In this document: positions 46,537 through 59,911 of the stretch, piece by piece
Layout: each line of letters opens with the position of its first letter
Position numbering within the stretch: position 1 is the first letter of the stretch
Origin: Brachypodium distachyon
Taxonomy: Eukaryota > Streptophyta > Magnoliopsida > Poales > Poaceae
NCBI RefSeq assembly: GCF_000005505.3
Contig: NC_016132.3
Coordinates: 25,782,501 to 25,846,500, forward strand
Reading direction: 5' to 3'
Length of the DNA stretch: 64,000 nt
The notes under the pieces: generated by a model
The model's input: only the letters and a program-made list of their open reading frames with translations
Databases searched by the model: none
What the model was told of the DNA's origin: nothing
Translations under genes and position numbers: made by a program

Positions 46537-47525
46537 TCACTCAGGCTTGAACATGCTAGAATTCTCCAAAAGGATGTGACAGCAGTAATAGCCACAGTAC
46601 ACACTGTCGGCCGGCTGTTGCTGGCAAGGGAACCTATGGTTGTGGTGAGGCTCGTCTTTATAGCCTTTACCAGCTAGTTTTCCCTTGCTCCCAACTTTCC
46701 AGGCAGTGTTAATGATTGATTTGATGGGTTTCCAGTAGCGACCTCGAACACCCTTCTTCGGAAGTAGTGAATCGAAATAGTACACCGCGGACCAAGGCAA
46801 ACAAATGAGTAGTGTCACCCAATGGTCTCTGTTTTCAAAAGAAACAAACTTTAGTAAGTAAGGGTGTATAAGAAGGACTGAATTAGAAAAAACAAACAGT
46901 TTCATATATAAAATTCAACTTACTCCAAATCAAGAAAGAACAGGATAAAATCGTGGTCCGCGTATTTCTCCAGACATGCCACCAAGTATTTAGATGCCAG
47001 GGTTCTTGAGGGATCCTTTTCTGGCTCAAGACCGATGTCACCGTAGTTGAACACCGGGAGGTCTAGAATGGCTACTTTTTTTACCTCCATTCGCCGCATT
47101 TTCCTTATTTGGTAGGCAAACCACAGTCTTAAGAGGTTGATATCAAGCTTTTGGCGATTGAAGAGGTGGAACAGTTCGTTGAACTCCACACTAAAGGTGA
47201 TAGGACGTTCCTGAATGCTCCCAGTTTCTTGGTCAAAGAAGCCATAGTCTTGTGGGATTCGAACATTGATATGTTGGGCATGCTGTTGAGAACCAGCTGA
47301 TGCTTGCATGTAGAACTGATAAAGCTCTTGCATCTCTCTGGACACGGCACGCAGGGAAGCTTCGGTGAGCATCGGTCTTCCAAGATAGTAAATAAGCACC
47401 CGGTCAAACTCCCTAGCCACGAAATAGGATCCGTCTTCGAATCTCTGGCCTTGACGGGGGTTCTTCATGAGAATGTCAGGCCTATTGTCTTCCCACACTC
47501 TAGTCATGTCAGGCACATAGTGCAT
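46537..47525 (-). pseudogene. CACTA-borne Ulp1/C48-type cysteine protease
   Basis: The C-terminal part of the element's second gene is related to SUMO proteases. Upstream exon 47525-46924 (MHYVPDMTRVWEDNRP to FILFFLDL) joins 46828 and onward across a 95-bp GT-AG intron in frame, giving DLEDHWVTLLICLPW. Catalytic residues are present: His in DHWV, Asp in VYYFDSLLP, Gln in QQQP and Cys in SVYCGYYCC. A stop lies just after SSMFKPE at 46537. Ulp1 domains are known in grass CACTA and Mutator elements. Upstream frames are uncertain, so it is treated as part of a decayed gene, although this protease core looks intact. Confidence 0.8.
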
Positions 47526-47559
47526 CTCATCTTGCTTGACATTCGAGAAGTCCTTGATG

Positions 47560-48553
47560 GTCTTGCCGCCGCGCCCCCTCTTTTTATGCCTCCTCTTATT
47601 GTCCCAATCCTTTTGCTCCTCTGCCTTTTACTTGTCATCGATCTTGCGGCCACCCATGGACTCAGCGGCACCCAAGAGAGAGAAGGTAGGAGGGATGCTT
47701 CCAGCCTGTGCCGACCCTGTGGTCTGGCTATCTTTAAGCTGTGGAGGCATCGACATTGCCCGCTCTTCATCTCCGCCGACATCGACAGTAGGCAGTATCC
47801 TAGGGGAAAGGCCGAGCGGCGATTGAGAAGTACCTTTGTGGGCGGAGGGAGATGGAGTCGTAGAGGGCCGGCGTTGGTTGTAGAGAGATACCAAGCTCCT
47901 AGGCCACATTATGCGGTAGTTGGACAACCGCTTAGGATATCCACGCCTTCCTCCGGAGGTAGCGGGATAGCATAATCACGATGCTCCTCGACGACGGAGT
48001 CCACCATCACACTCACTTGTGTGTCGTTCATAAGAATGCCGTGCACTAGTGGCGGTGATTGTATGGGCATCAGGCGGCAAATGGCGCCTACAGGCTTCCC
48101 AGGCTTGTCTACGTGAATACGACACTTCACCGGTGCCTGCGCGTAACAAGAAGAAGGCATATGTGTGTAAGATCTTTATTCATGAAGGTAAGGAGTGAAA
48201 AAGAGTTTGAAAAGTATGCTTACAAGCATGTTGTCGCTCAGACCCGGATCGTTATCCTGGATGCCCTCACTTGGGTCCGGTTGGATAGCGGGGGGGTTGT
48301 CCATGCTAGGAGCCGGGCTGTAACCTGGTGTGTATGTGTCATCGTCTTCCATACGTGTGTCGGAGGTTGCGCTGCTCTTCAGCAGGGTGCTCTTTCGTTG
48401 GGGAAGAGGAGGAAGAGGAGGAAGGAGGTTCCTCAAACCGTCCACTCTTCCCCCGAGTATGGCGTTAAGGGCGGGGTGGTCTTTGGCCAATGCCAACACC
48501 AAATGATGGATGGCTTGCACTGCATATTCTCTTGACACCTCTTGACACACCAT
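47560..48553 (-). pseudogene. N-terminal part of CACTA second gene
   Basis: Minus-strand frames 48553-48176 (EYAVQAIHHLVLALAKDHPA, Pro-rich tail) and 48160-47909 (CRIHVDKPGKPVGAICRLM, DTQVSVMVDSVVEEHRDYAI) match the leader of CACTA proteins that end in a Ulp1 domain. They are probably separated by an intron near 48135-48230. A Ser/Pro linker (47880-47630) joins them to the protease in another frame. Confidence 0.6.
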
Positions 48554-49099
48554 AGATGTCTGCTCTCGCGCCTCCGTCTTAACTTGTTCTATTATTTCAG
48601 CAGAAGCGGGGAGCTTTTTCTGGACCCTGCTTCACTTCGGAGCAGGCGGGAAATAATCATCCCAGCAGGCCCCTGCTTCCCCTAGTACACGGCCCGTGTG
48701 CTCCGCCTTTTGCAAGCCGGCGGTCAGAGCCGACTCCCACCTCTTGCTCTGCACGGAGTCGGCGGATGTTTCTGACCTCTTGCTCTCCTCCCATTTGTGG
48801 GCATTTTCCTGTTATCATATAAAACAAGACCAACGTGAGTATATATGGATCATGAGTGTCATAATTAACGCCGAAAACAAATTAATGCACGTGAACCCTT
48901 ACCGTAAATTTTTTAACAGGCGGCTGCATTGGCTCAATGCCGCCCACTCCTCTGGTGTCATGTGCTGACGTGCATATTCTCTAGCACGTTTATCCTCCAG
49001 AATGTTATGCACTGGAGGCACCCTACCTGTCGCCTCGAGAATTCAGTCCTGCTTGCGCCAGACCTTCCTCTTCCCCTCTTTCCCTGCACTCCCTAGCCT

Positions 49100-50893
49100 G
49101 TGGTTCAACGGCTTCCTCGCACGCAATGCCCTCCACTTTCTAGCAGTGGTTTTCCAAGTAGCAACACCATTTCTAAATGTGCCCAGTACTCCAGGTCCCA
49201 GAATACGAACCTCCTTTTCCACACGACGCCTTTAGGTTCCTTATATTTCTTCGCAGCAATCTTTCCGGGGACAACTTCAAGATCGTTCACAATTTCGAGG
49301 ATTTGCATACCAGACTTCTCCTTCGGCGTTGTCCCGTGCTCCGTCTTACCATTGAACCTTTCCTTGCCATCTCTCTAAGGGTCTTTAGCATCCAACCACT
49401 TTCGGTGGCCCATGTAAACAATTTTGGATGAAGCGGGCAAGTTCTCTGATGTCGTGTTTTCCCCGCACTTTGTATAGGCCTTGTAGCCATGTGTCACCTG
49501 CCAGGGTAGTCATGTACGCAGGTCAGAAGCGCTGCTCTCATCGTGAAGTACTCCCTCCTGTTTGCGTCCCAAACCACTCTGCCAGGGTTCCAAATCTGCT
49601 TCAGCTCATCCTTCACTAGCTGCAGATATAGATTTAGGTCAGATCCCGGCTGCTTTGAACCCGGTATGAGCATGCACATGTCGATGTACTTTCTCTTCAC
49701 GATTAACCATGGAGGAGGTTGTAGACAAACAAGATCATTGGCCATGTGCTGTGTTTGTTGTTTATGTTTCCAAAAGGATTTATTCCGTCAGTGCTGAGAC
49801 CGAGCCTCAGGTTTCTGGGCTCTGCCCCGAAATCTGGAAATGCCGTGTCGAAGTTCCTCCACTGAGTCCCATCGGCAGGGTGTCTTAGGACCCCAGCTTC
49901 CTCCACATGGTAGTGCCCGTCAGGATCAAATGCAGCCTGCGCCGGATCGTGATAGACGACATACCTCGCGTCCTTAACGTTCTGCATCCAATGCTCAACT
50001 CGGCAACCTGCCGTAACATACCAGACAGTCTTTGCCAGCCTGCCCTACATCACTTCTTCCCCATCGTCTTCGCCACCTCTGGCGTTTTTCTTCTTGTATC
50101 TCGATGCACCGCATATGTGGCAGCTCTCATGGTTCTCGTACTCTCCAATGTATACCATGCAGTCGTTTGGGCATGAATGATGTTTCACGCAATCTAATCC
50201 AAGCGGGCATGTAATCTTCTTTGCCTCGTATGGCATCTTGGGCAACTTGTTTGGCTGTGGAAAAACCGAAGCAAGGTAACTCAACAAGTCCGTGAAGTCC
50301 TTGTCTGACCAGCATGATGCTGCCTTCAGCCTCAAAAGTTCGAGCGTTACTTCGAGGACGTTGTTTTCTTCGCCAGCTCCATCATACAAGGGTGTGTTTG
50401 CGTCGTCCAACAATTTTTTGAACTGAGCAGACTCTGCCTCATCTTTGGGGTCCTCCAGCTGGTCCCGTAGGTACGGGTCGTCTAGCATTTCGGCAATCTT
50501 GCCACGTGGAGCTCCTTCACCTTCCACATTAGCCTCCTCATCGATCCTTGTTTCTTCCTCAGAATCATTCGCCAGATCATACTGCAGGACATCATCATCT
50601 TCGCTACCGCTACCGACATCAACCGCATCCTCCCCGTGACAAGTCCAGCGTGAATAACCTTCCACAAAACCCGATGCCAGCACGTGCATCTGAACATCTT
50701 CAGGCTTCATCATGCATGTGTTTCCACATTTGCGACATGGACAACACATCATCACAAGTCCTTTTCGTTCCATATCACCTTTCGCGACTCCAAAAAACAC
50801 CGTCCATTCGGTTATCCATTGAGCATTGATTCTTTTCGTGGCGTACGTCCAAAACCGGTTCTTCGATCTACAACACAATACACAAGAAAACAC
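49100..50893 (-). pseudogene. CACTA TNP2-type transposase remnant
   Basis: The frame 50893-50045 has the N-terminal transposon-associated domain (CCPCRKCGNTCMMKPEDVQMH) and an acidic linker, then CHICGASRYKKK. 49987-49500 continues with the tnp2 signature LSTDGINPFGNINNKHSTWP and YIDMCMLIPGSKQPGSDLNLYLQ. Pieces near 49440-49130 resemble the segment beginning YMGHRKWL and the WKRRFVFWDLEYW region. Stops and frame changes mean no active transposase. The order fits a minus-strand gene transcribed first, ahead of the protease gene. Confidence 0.8.
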
Positions 50894-51849
50894 AAAGGAA
50901 AATAGTTAGCCTAATAATTAACAAGGAGATTAAGGTGTTAATTAACCGGGGCTAACTAAAAATTTGAAATTAGGAACATTCGGAGAGAAATTAGAGGCCG
51001 GCGAGAAATATCGGAAGGGAGAAAGAGCTCGCAAGGGAGAGGGAAGCTCCGAGCGAAGACGAGGAGGCCGCATTTTGGCCGGCAACCGAAGCTCAAAAAT
51101 TTCAAATTGGTGAACTTCGAAGAGAAATTGAAGGCCGGCGAGATAGATCGGGAGGGAGAGAGAGCTCGCAAGGGAGAGGGAAGCTTCGGCCTCGAAGATT
51201 GGAGCTCGCCGGCCATGGAGATGGGGGCGCCGGCGGGGGGAGAGAGGAGGAAGGGAGAGGGAGGAGGAGGGGCTACCTGTTGGGCTCACCGGCGGCCATG
51301 ACGGATTCGGGCAGGGCTCCATCGTCGCCGGAGAAGAAGGGGCTGCAGCTGGTCCGTTATGACGCGCAGCGCGACCAGTTGCGGCTCTGCCCCACGTACT
51401 TAAACCGCGACGATCGTCAGTGGCGGTCGGGACTTGGGCGACCGTTACTAATAATAGGGGGTACATCAGTAACGGTCGTTTTAACTCGACCCGTTACTGA
51501 TGTACCACACATCAGTAACGGTCGGGCCGAGAGCGACCGTTACTGATATGTACCACACATCAGTGGCGGGCACGTTAGGGCGACCGTTACTGATGTGTGG
51601 TTCATCAGTAACGGTCGTCTCTTAATCGGCCGCCACTGATGTCTCTCGCGAGGAATGATGGTACATCAGTGACGGTCCCCTCACGCGACCGTCACTGATG
51701 TATGGCTGGGTGGGGACGGACAGACCTCGTTCTGTTCATCAGTAACGGTCGCAGCTGCGACCAACACTGATGTTATTCATCGTAACGGTCGCGTCGGACC
51801 TGTTACTGATGTGCCGTGAGATATAAACCCTTTTTTTTTAGTAGTGCGG

Positions 51850-52560
51850 GGAGAGGCAGCGCGCGGGAGAGAGCGGCGGCGAGCGGCGGCTCGCAGGGCG
51901 CGCGGGAGCGAGCAGTGAGCGTGGGGCGGCTTGGAGCGGCGGCCGGAGCAGGGGCACGCGCGGGAGCGTGGGGGCGTGGGGGCGCGCGAGGGCGAGCGAC
52001 AGCAGGCGCGCTGGGGCGCGCGAGAAGAGAGGCGGCGCGCGGGGGGCGGCTCGGAGCGGCGGCGCGGGGGGAGCCGCGGCCGGAGCAGCGGCACGTGGGG
52101 AGCGCGGCGGCTCGTAGGGCGCGCCGGGGCACGCGGGGGCGAGCGGCAGCAGAGAGCGGCGGCGCGCCGGGCGCGCGAGGGCGGCCCGCAGGGGAGAGTG
52201 GCGGCGCGCCGGGCGCGCGTGGGCGAGCGGCAGCCCGCAGGGGAGAGAGGCGGCGCGCGGGGGGCGGCTTCGAGCTGCGGGGAGAGAGAGGGGGGGGCGC
52301 GCGGGGGGCGGCTTGGAGCTGAGTCGCTGCGGGAGCGGCGCCCGGAGCAGCGGCACGTGGGGGAGCGCGGCGGCGCGCAGGGCGCGCGGGGGCGAGCGGC
52401 AGGAGAGAGCGGCGGCGCGCAGGGCGCGCGGGGGCGAGCGGCAGGAGAGAGCGGCGGCGCGCGGGGTACGCCGGAGCGAGCGTCGGTGGCCCACGGGGGC
52501 GAGCAGCAGCGCGCGGGGGGCGACCGGAGCAGCAGCTTGGCGGCGAGGAGCCTCTTGGGG
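51850..52560. repeat. GC-rich purine-skewed tandem region
   Basis: Built of imperfect units of about 40 bp such as GCGGCGGCGCGCAGGGCGCG plus GGGGGCGAGCGGCAG. Two almost identical copies occur at about 52368-52450. All reading frames are open for long stretches only because of this composition. Confidence 0.75.
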
Positions 52561-52807
52561 AAGAAGGAGAGGAAGGAGCAGCAGACGAGGGAGAGCTTTG
52601 GGAATAGCAGAGAGAAAGGCATTTGCCATGCTGGCACGCCCACATGGGCCTGACCGGTGGACCCGCTTCGTCAGAAATGGGTCTAGACGCTAGCTAACGA
52701 GGGATTAAGTAAATCCGGTGGTTTTTAGCAACCAAAACGTAAACTGGTATCAATATGAAACCCTAACCCCTAATGTGGCGGCTTTGTGTAATTTACTCGA
52801 TGGTATA

Positions 52808-54177
52808 TCTATTACTATATATTAAATTTGAGTTGTGGTGATTGCCGCGGGCGCCGTACATCAACTGCATTAAATTTACATGAGTATGGCACTGCGTCCC
52901 CTCCTGTACGTCCCGATGCGAACCCTCCTCCCTTCGTGTAAAAAAAACCTCTCTTGTCTTCCTGACCAGCGCTCGCCGCCTCCCCCGACCGCTGCTTCTC
53001 CTCCCTTCGCCGCAAGCCTCGCGTCTCGTTCTACACGCCGCAGTCGCCCTCCTCCTCTGCGAGCGCCGTCTCCGCCGGCAAAGATCTATGGACGGCCCGT
53101 CGCCGCCGCGCTCCTCCCCTGCGCACGCCGTCATGGAGACTGGATCCGCCGCTGCCATGGATAATAAACGGTCTGAGAGAGAGTCGATGAGCCAGTCCAT
53201 CGGGAAAGATGAGGTGGACGAGCCGTGGAGGTGAGAGAGAGGCGACGAGGCGACGTGTCTCTGAAGTCGCTCACGCACGCGAAAGTCAACCATGGCCGCC
53301 GAGGCAGCAACAACAGAAGAGGCGCCGCATGAAGCGGCGGTGGCCCTCGCGAGCTCGCTGCAGCCGCACATGGCCTTGGCCTTCTTTGCGTTGGCAGCGT
53401 GCACCGTGGCGAAATCGGCAGAATCAGAGCGTCACCCCTCTTCCATGACCATGCCCCATTCCCTCTTCCCCGACCACGGCGTGCCCCAGTTGCCTTGTCT
53501 CTAGAGGCGAAGCACCGCAGCTAACGAGGCGCAGTCCGGCGAGATCCAGGCAGAGACAAGGAGATGTGGGGTCAGTGAGGACAGAACGATCCACTGCCTT
53601 GTGCTTCACCTCTCGTGAGCTCCTCATTCAGATTCATTCCTTGATTCAACAAATCAATGAACTCAGCCTCTATTAGGACATAGGGCGATGGAGATTTTTT
53701 TCCTTTTTTCGGAGATTCTGTTTTGGTTGTTTGTTCTTTCCAGATATTTGTTCTTGCATTTTTCTATGAAAGATCTCGTTACTTTCCGTTCATTGTTCAG
53801 ATCTTTCCTCCAAATGTTCATGTTTCTGATCTTGTTTCATTTAGTTCTTGCAATTAGTTCATGGTCAGGGAAGACAAAGAGGAAAGGAAAATTAGAATTA
53901 GAATATAATAAAACCATAAGAAAAGGAATAGCAGGAAGAGATCTGACCAATCTGAGTCAGCTCAACCTGATTCGATTTCCCAATCAATATGTATCTTTTG
54001 CATCTGTTGTATGAGGCCACACCTTGTGTATTTATATACATGTAATCACATCATTCAGATTTTTAGTGTGTTACATTTATATGCTTTGGACTGGAAAGAT
54101 TAGAATCCTTAGATAGTGTATACAGATGAAGACCATCTCGTGTTTGGTCCATGGCAGCGCACGGACATTTTCACTGG
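52808..54177 (+). mobile_element. Helitron, non-autonomous, 1.37 kb
   Basis: It starts TCTATTACTATATATTAAAT after A (52807). It ends with a weak hairpin (GTCCATGGCAGCGCACGGAC, 54147-54165), then ATTTTCACTGG, before T at 54178. That gives A-T insertion flanks and a CTRR terminus. The first 70 bp align with the 5' ends of the other two Helitrons here (TGGTGAT, CGGGCG(C/T)CG). GC-rich inner sequence (52970-53410) could be captured gene DNA, but its source is not recognised. No Rep/helicase. Confidence 0.75.
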
Positions 54178-54200
54178 TACTCTTTAATTTTTGTGTATGT

Positions 54201-54281
54201 CTTAAGATATCAAAATGGGAAGGCCCGTTCAAGGTTCAGGAAATTTACCGTTCTGTAGCCATTAAGCATGACGGGGATACT
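54201..54281 (+). pseudogene. Gypsy integrase C-terminal fragment
   Basis: The frame reads ISKWEGPFKVQEIYRSVAIK, very like the C-terminal KWEGPF(K/R)V segment of Gypsy integrases (compare 29700-29750 in this window). The fragment is only about 80 bp and ends around 170 bp before the mtACP start. No LTR or other element part was found nearby. Confidence 0.45.
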
Positions 54282-54453
54282 AACGGATATTTCAGGTCAC
54301 ATTCGGCCCACGAACAATTTTTATAAGGCCGGGCCCCGATATTTCCCATTCATCGCGACTAGTATCGTCAGCCCGGACCATCACAGTCTTCCACGTTGCC
54401 CTTCCTCCCCACCCACAGCTAGGCACCGCTGCACCAATCGAGAGGAGAGGGAA

Positions 54454-56845
<2,392 letters not shown>

Positions 56846-57954
56846 GTTTGCATGCAGCATGTCTTGGTTCCGGCGTCTACGTGATCTTGCCCCCAGAACT
56901 AATGTTCCCCAAAGGATCTGTTTTTCTGTATTTGCCCAGTAGGTGAATGTTCTGAGGTTTCTCTGTTTATTTTTGTGCCTCTAATATCAGGTCTTGGTTC
57001 TCTTTCTCCGTCCGATCGAATAAATGATGCACCAGTTTTGGATTTATGATCCTATTTGCTGACGATCACAGCTTCTTTTAAAGCCAATGTTGTTATACTG
57101 GCTGTACTCTAGCTGGCACTAACTTGTGTAAATTGTGAAACTAAAGCCTTGGTGGGATTTGTCTGGTTTTGAATGGGTACCGCGAAATCGGTGATCTGGT
57201 GATCTCACGGAACCACCACACTAGGCTCTGCTTGGGAAGCCTGTAATTTTACACACCTGTAAACAGGGTACAGGTATATTTTACTGAACACTAACAATAC
57301 CAGTGTAGACACCAGTATTACAGTGTAAACAATGCTTGCTTGTATCCTGGAATCTTGAGCAGAAAATTGAGCTGAATTCTAATAGACTATGAAATAGCTG
57401 AGCTACTTGAATTTTTCTTACCAATAAGCTGAGCAAGAACAAAATATTGCCTATAGAGCACATGATAAAAACGTGTATAATCTTTCATATAAAAATTGAA
57501 GAGCTTTTAAACATAAGCATGGAAGCGAGACTGACAGGTTGCAAGGAGAACTTTTGATCACGGGTTGGCAACAGTCATGAACTTTTTTGCTTGAAGGACT
57601 ACTTTCTGGAAATCTTACATGAGATCTTTTCAATTAATTAACATAACAGAACAAATCTAGTAAAGTTCTCCTTGTGATTACAGTAGGATTGAACCAAACG
57701 GTCTTGAACAGCCAAGAAGCACTTGAATACGAAGATCCTGCAGTAAACATATGAAAAACTCATCAACCTTGGTTAAATGACACAGAACTGACAAATGTTT
57801 TTTGGCTGAATCAGACTGCTGTGGCTATTTGTTCAAACTCACATGGTATACTTAGCTACACAGCCACATGAGTATGAAAGGGCAACTAATTACTAACAAG
57901 TATGCTGTACTTGGATCATTGTAGAATTAGAGCAGAGCAGAGTATGCATGAAAT
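56846..57954. other. mtACP 3' UTR and intergenic
   Basis: An AATAAA at 57019-57024, about 175 bp after the stop, is a likely polyadenylation signal. The rest is AT-rich spacer without a recognised gene. Confidence 0.5.
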
Positions 57955-58246
57955 CAAAACCAGGACATGCAATGGAACTGTACCATATATACTAACATGA
58001 CTATATATCATGTGTCATTCCAGCAAAGGAGTTTGTATAATAAGAAAAAACAAAACCAGGACATGCAATGGAACTATACCATATATACTAACATGTACTA
58101 CTCCTTTGAACTAAAACCACGACAAGAATTATGGAACGGAGGGAGTACTGTATATCATGTGTCATTCCAGCAAAGGAACTTATATATTAAGAAAAATCAA
58201 AACCATGACATACAATGTGCTGAGCAAGACCATGATCCACATCCAT
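57955..58246. repeat. Tandem duplication (96-bp unit), one copy interrupted
   Basis: CAAAACCAGGACATGCAATG starts at 57955 and at 58051. Both copies run through ACCATATATACTAACATG and ATCATGTGTCATTCCAGCAA. A diverged third start (CAAAACCATGACATACAATG) is near 58198. The second copy contains a short Stowaway. Confidence 0.92.
58101..58145. mobile_element. Short Stowaway in the second repeat copy
   Basis: A 45-bp internally deleted element: CTCCTTTGAACTAAAACCAC to ATTATGGAACGGAGGGAG, flanked by TA on both sides (58099-58100 and 58146-58147). The first repeat copy lacks it and shows the empty site. Confidence 0.88.
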
Positions 58247-58340
58247 TTTCTACAAACTGAAAACTGCATCATAAAATAATAAACATGCTACTAATACAGA
58301 ACTAGAAAAAAAAATCAACGGACAAGGAGGGAATTAAATA

Positions 58341-58415
58341 CTCCCTCCCTCCGGAAATAAGTGACTTGGATTTGTATAAGATCTTATACAAATCGGTAAT
58401 TCCGGACGGAGGGAG
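58341..58415. mobile_element. Stowaway MITE
   Basis: 75 bp, CTCCCTCCCTCCGGAAATAA to TAATTCCGGACGGAGGGAG, with the inner palindrome TTGTATAAGATCTTATACAA and TA flanks (58339-58340 and 58416-58417). Confidence 0.92.
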
Positions 58416-59059
58416 TATGATATATGATTGTGACTAAACTTGAGTAACAAAAAGAGTTTTAATTCATGAAATCACATTGCTACAAATCCGATTATTACCT
58501 GGCTATGGGACCGTAATGGCCATCCAAAGCAGGCCCCAAGGGCGAAGGTACCACACACACATAACCATCGATTTTCATGTTGTTTCTTAAAAAAAACCTA
58601 GGCTAGGCCTGTGCATTCTATTTTAACCGATAATTCGGTTTGTTAATGGGTAGGGTATGGGTACAATTTCATGCATGTGGGTTGCCCATGGGTCACACGA
58701 TTATTATTTTTAATAATGTCAAACTACAATGATGAAAAACTATTGTCATATTTTCATGTGGATTATGATCTTCTATTTATGCATGATCACTTTGATTTTT
58801 TAAAGCATCATTACACATGTACATATATATATTCAATATTTTCATATGTATTTTGCTGTCATATTAATGCACAATCACTTCAACTAGGTTAGACCCGATG
58901 GACATGGGCACGATTAATGGTCCACCCGACCCGATTGCCACATTTACACATTCCAAGGCTGGCATGGCATTAATCGTGAACACTATGTTGACGTTGACCC
59001 CAAGGCCCAATCGTCCACGTCAGTTAATTCAGGATGGAAGGAGTAGTAGATATAAGGGT
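58416..59059. other. Intergenic
   Basis: AT-rich. No gene or element recognised. Confidence 0.35.
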
Positions 59060-59480
59060 ATGCGCAACTGGTCGTCCAATATTCCAAACAAGGTCAAGGT
59101 CTTCGCTTGGCTTCTCTTGAAGACCGCTCAACACTCCCAATAAACTTCTTCACAAGACCCCGCTCCCTTGGGCTCACTGCGAATGATGGTCAGCCACCTC
59201 CAAAGACCAATGGCCGCTTCCTTTCTTACCCCATGGACAGAACTGCCCATGGAGGTGCACCTATGGGATGCCCTTGATATTCATCACGACGGTCCTCCTT
59301 CAATTTGCTATGTACAATTACACCGCCTCAACACTTGCCGGTCATCTGTTGTGGCCCTCTGCCCTTCCCATCATCTTGCGGAGAATTTGGACCGCTAGGA
59401 ACGCTAAGGTATTCTCAAATGAAGATGTATCGGTTCTTATGTCGATTTGACTAATTGTTGAAGATTTACGGAAAAACTCT
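59060..59480 (+). pseudogene. Degenerate LINE (non-LTR) fragment
   Basis: NWSSNIPNKVKVFAWLLLK matches the zinc-binding region after the reverse transcriptase of plant LINEs. Further pieces follow in other frames (RNAKVFSNEDVSVLMSI, then LIVEDLR). Frameshifts are frequent and only the 3' part of the element remains. Confidence 0.6.
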
Positions 59481-59751
59481 CTACGCTTGTCCGCGTGGGG
59501 CGGACAAACACGTACGCATTGCCCCACCTCTCCTTCCCTTTAACTCTCCTCCCCTGACCAGATTCTCTCCCTCACTCCCCCTTCTCCTGACGCGCAACCC
59601 ATCTCCCTCGCTCCCCTTCCCCACGAGGCGCCGCGACCCCCTCTTCTTTCCCCGACCGCTGCCGCTGCCCCAACCTCTCCTCGCGCCGCGGCACGCCTTC
59701 TGCCCAGAGCCCCATGTCCTGGGCTTCCCTATGGCCTAGATCGGCGCCATA

Positions 59752-59903
59752 TAGGGATGTCAATGGCGCACTAAACAGCGCCGCCAAGCCCGTTTAAGTA
59801 AACTTTCCCCACGTTTTTAACTTCAACGTTTTCTCTTTCTTTGGCAAAGGCTACTTGTGGGCAGGGGTCAAACAGGCTCAAACGGGTGCCGTTTACATCC
59901 CTA
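59752..59903. mobile_element. hAT-type MITE
   Basis: 152 bp with TAGGGATGTCAA at the left and the complement of TTTACATCCCTA at the right. The inner arms (AAACAGCGCCG / CAAACGGGTGCCG) pair loosely. The flanks GCGCCATA (59744-59751) and GCACCATA (59904-59911) are an 8-bp target duplication with one mismatch, typical of hAT. Confidence 0.85.
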
Positions 59904-59911
59904 GCACCATA

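Larger units (their letters stand above)
45953..51846 (-). mobile_element. CACTA (En/Spm) transposon nested in the Mutator-like element
   Basis: 5.9 kb. The left end is CACTACTACAGAAAGG and the right end, complemented, is CACTACTAAAAAAAAAGG. The flanking trinucleotides are both CGG (45950-45952 and 51847-51849), the 3-bp target duplication of CACTA elements. Subterminal arrays of ATCAGTAACGGTCG in both orientations fill about 45975-46140 and 51410-51810. The coding content is on the minus strand: a TNP2-type transposase remnant and a second gene ending in a Ulp1-like protease. Frames are broken. Confidence 0.93.
45398..52798. mobile_element. Long-TIR, Mutator-like element split by a CACTA insertion
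   Basis: Inverted repeats of about 90 bp bound the region. The left begins AGTAAATTACAGAAAACC and the right, complemented, begins AGTAAATTACACAAAGCC. Both share CCACATTAGGGGTTAGG and, further in, TAAAAACCAC. Flanks ATAGTATAT (left) and ATGGTATAT (right) resemble a 9-bp target duplication with one change. Removing the CACTA element leaves about 1.5 kb without transposase. The left arm carries C-rich sequence (45590-45950) that might be captured gene DNA, as in Pack-MULEs, but no source gene was recognised. Confidence 0.6.

Noticed and set aside
51777..52653. Open frames of 240-288 residues on both strands
   Set aside because: Produced by the GC-rich tandem sequence. All frames are open and the peptides are Ala/Arg/Pro monotony.
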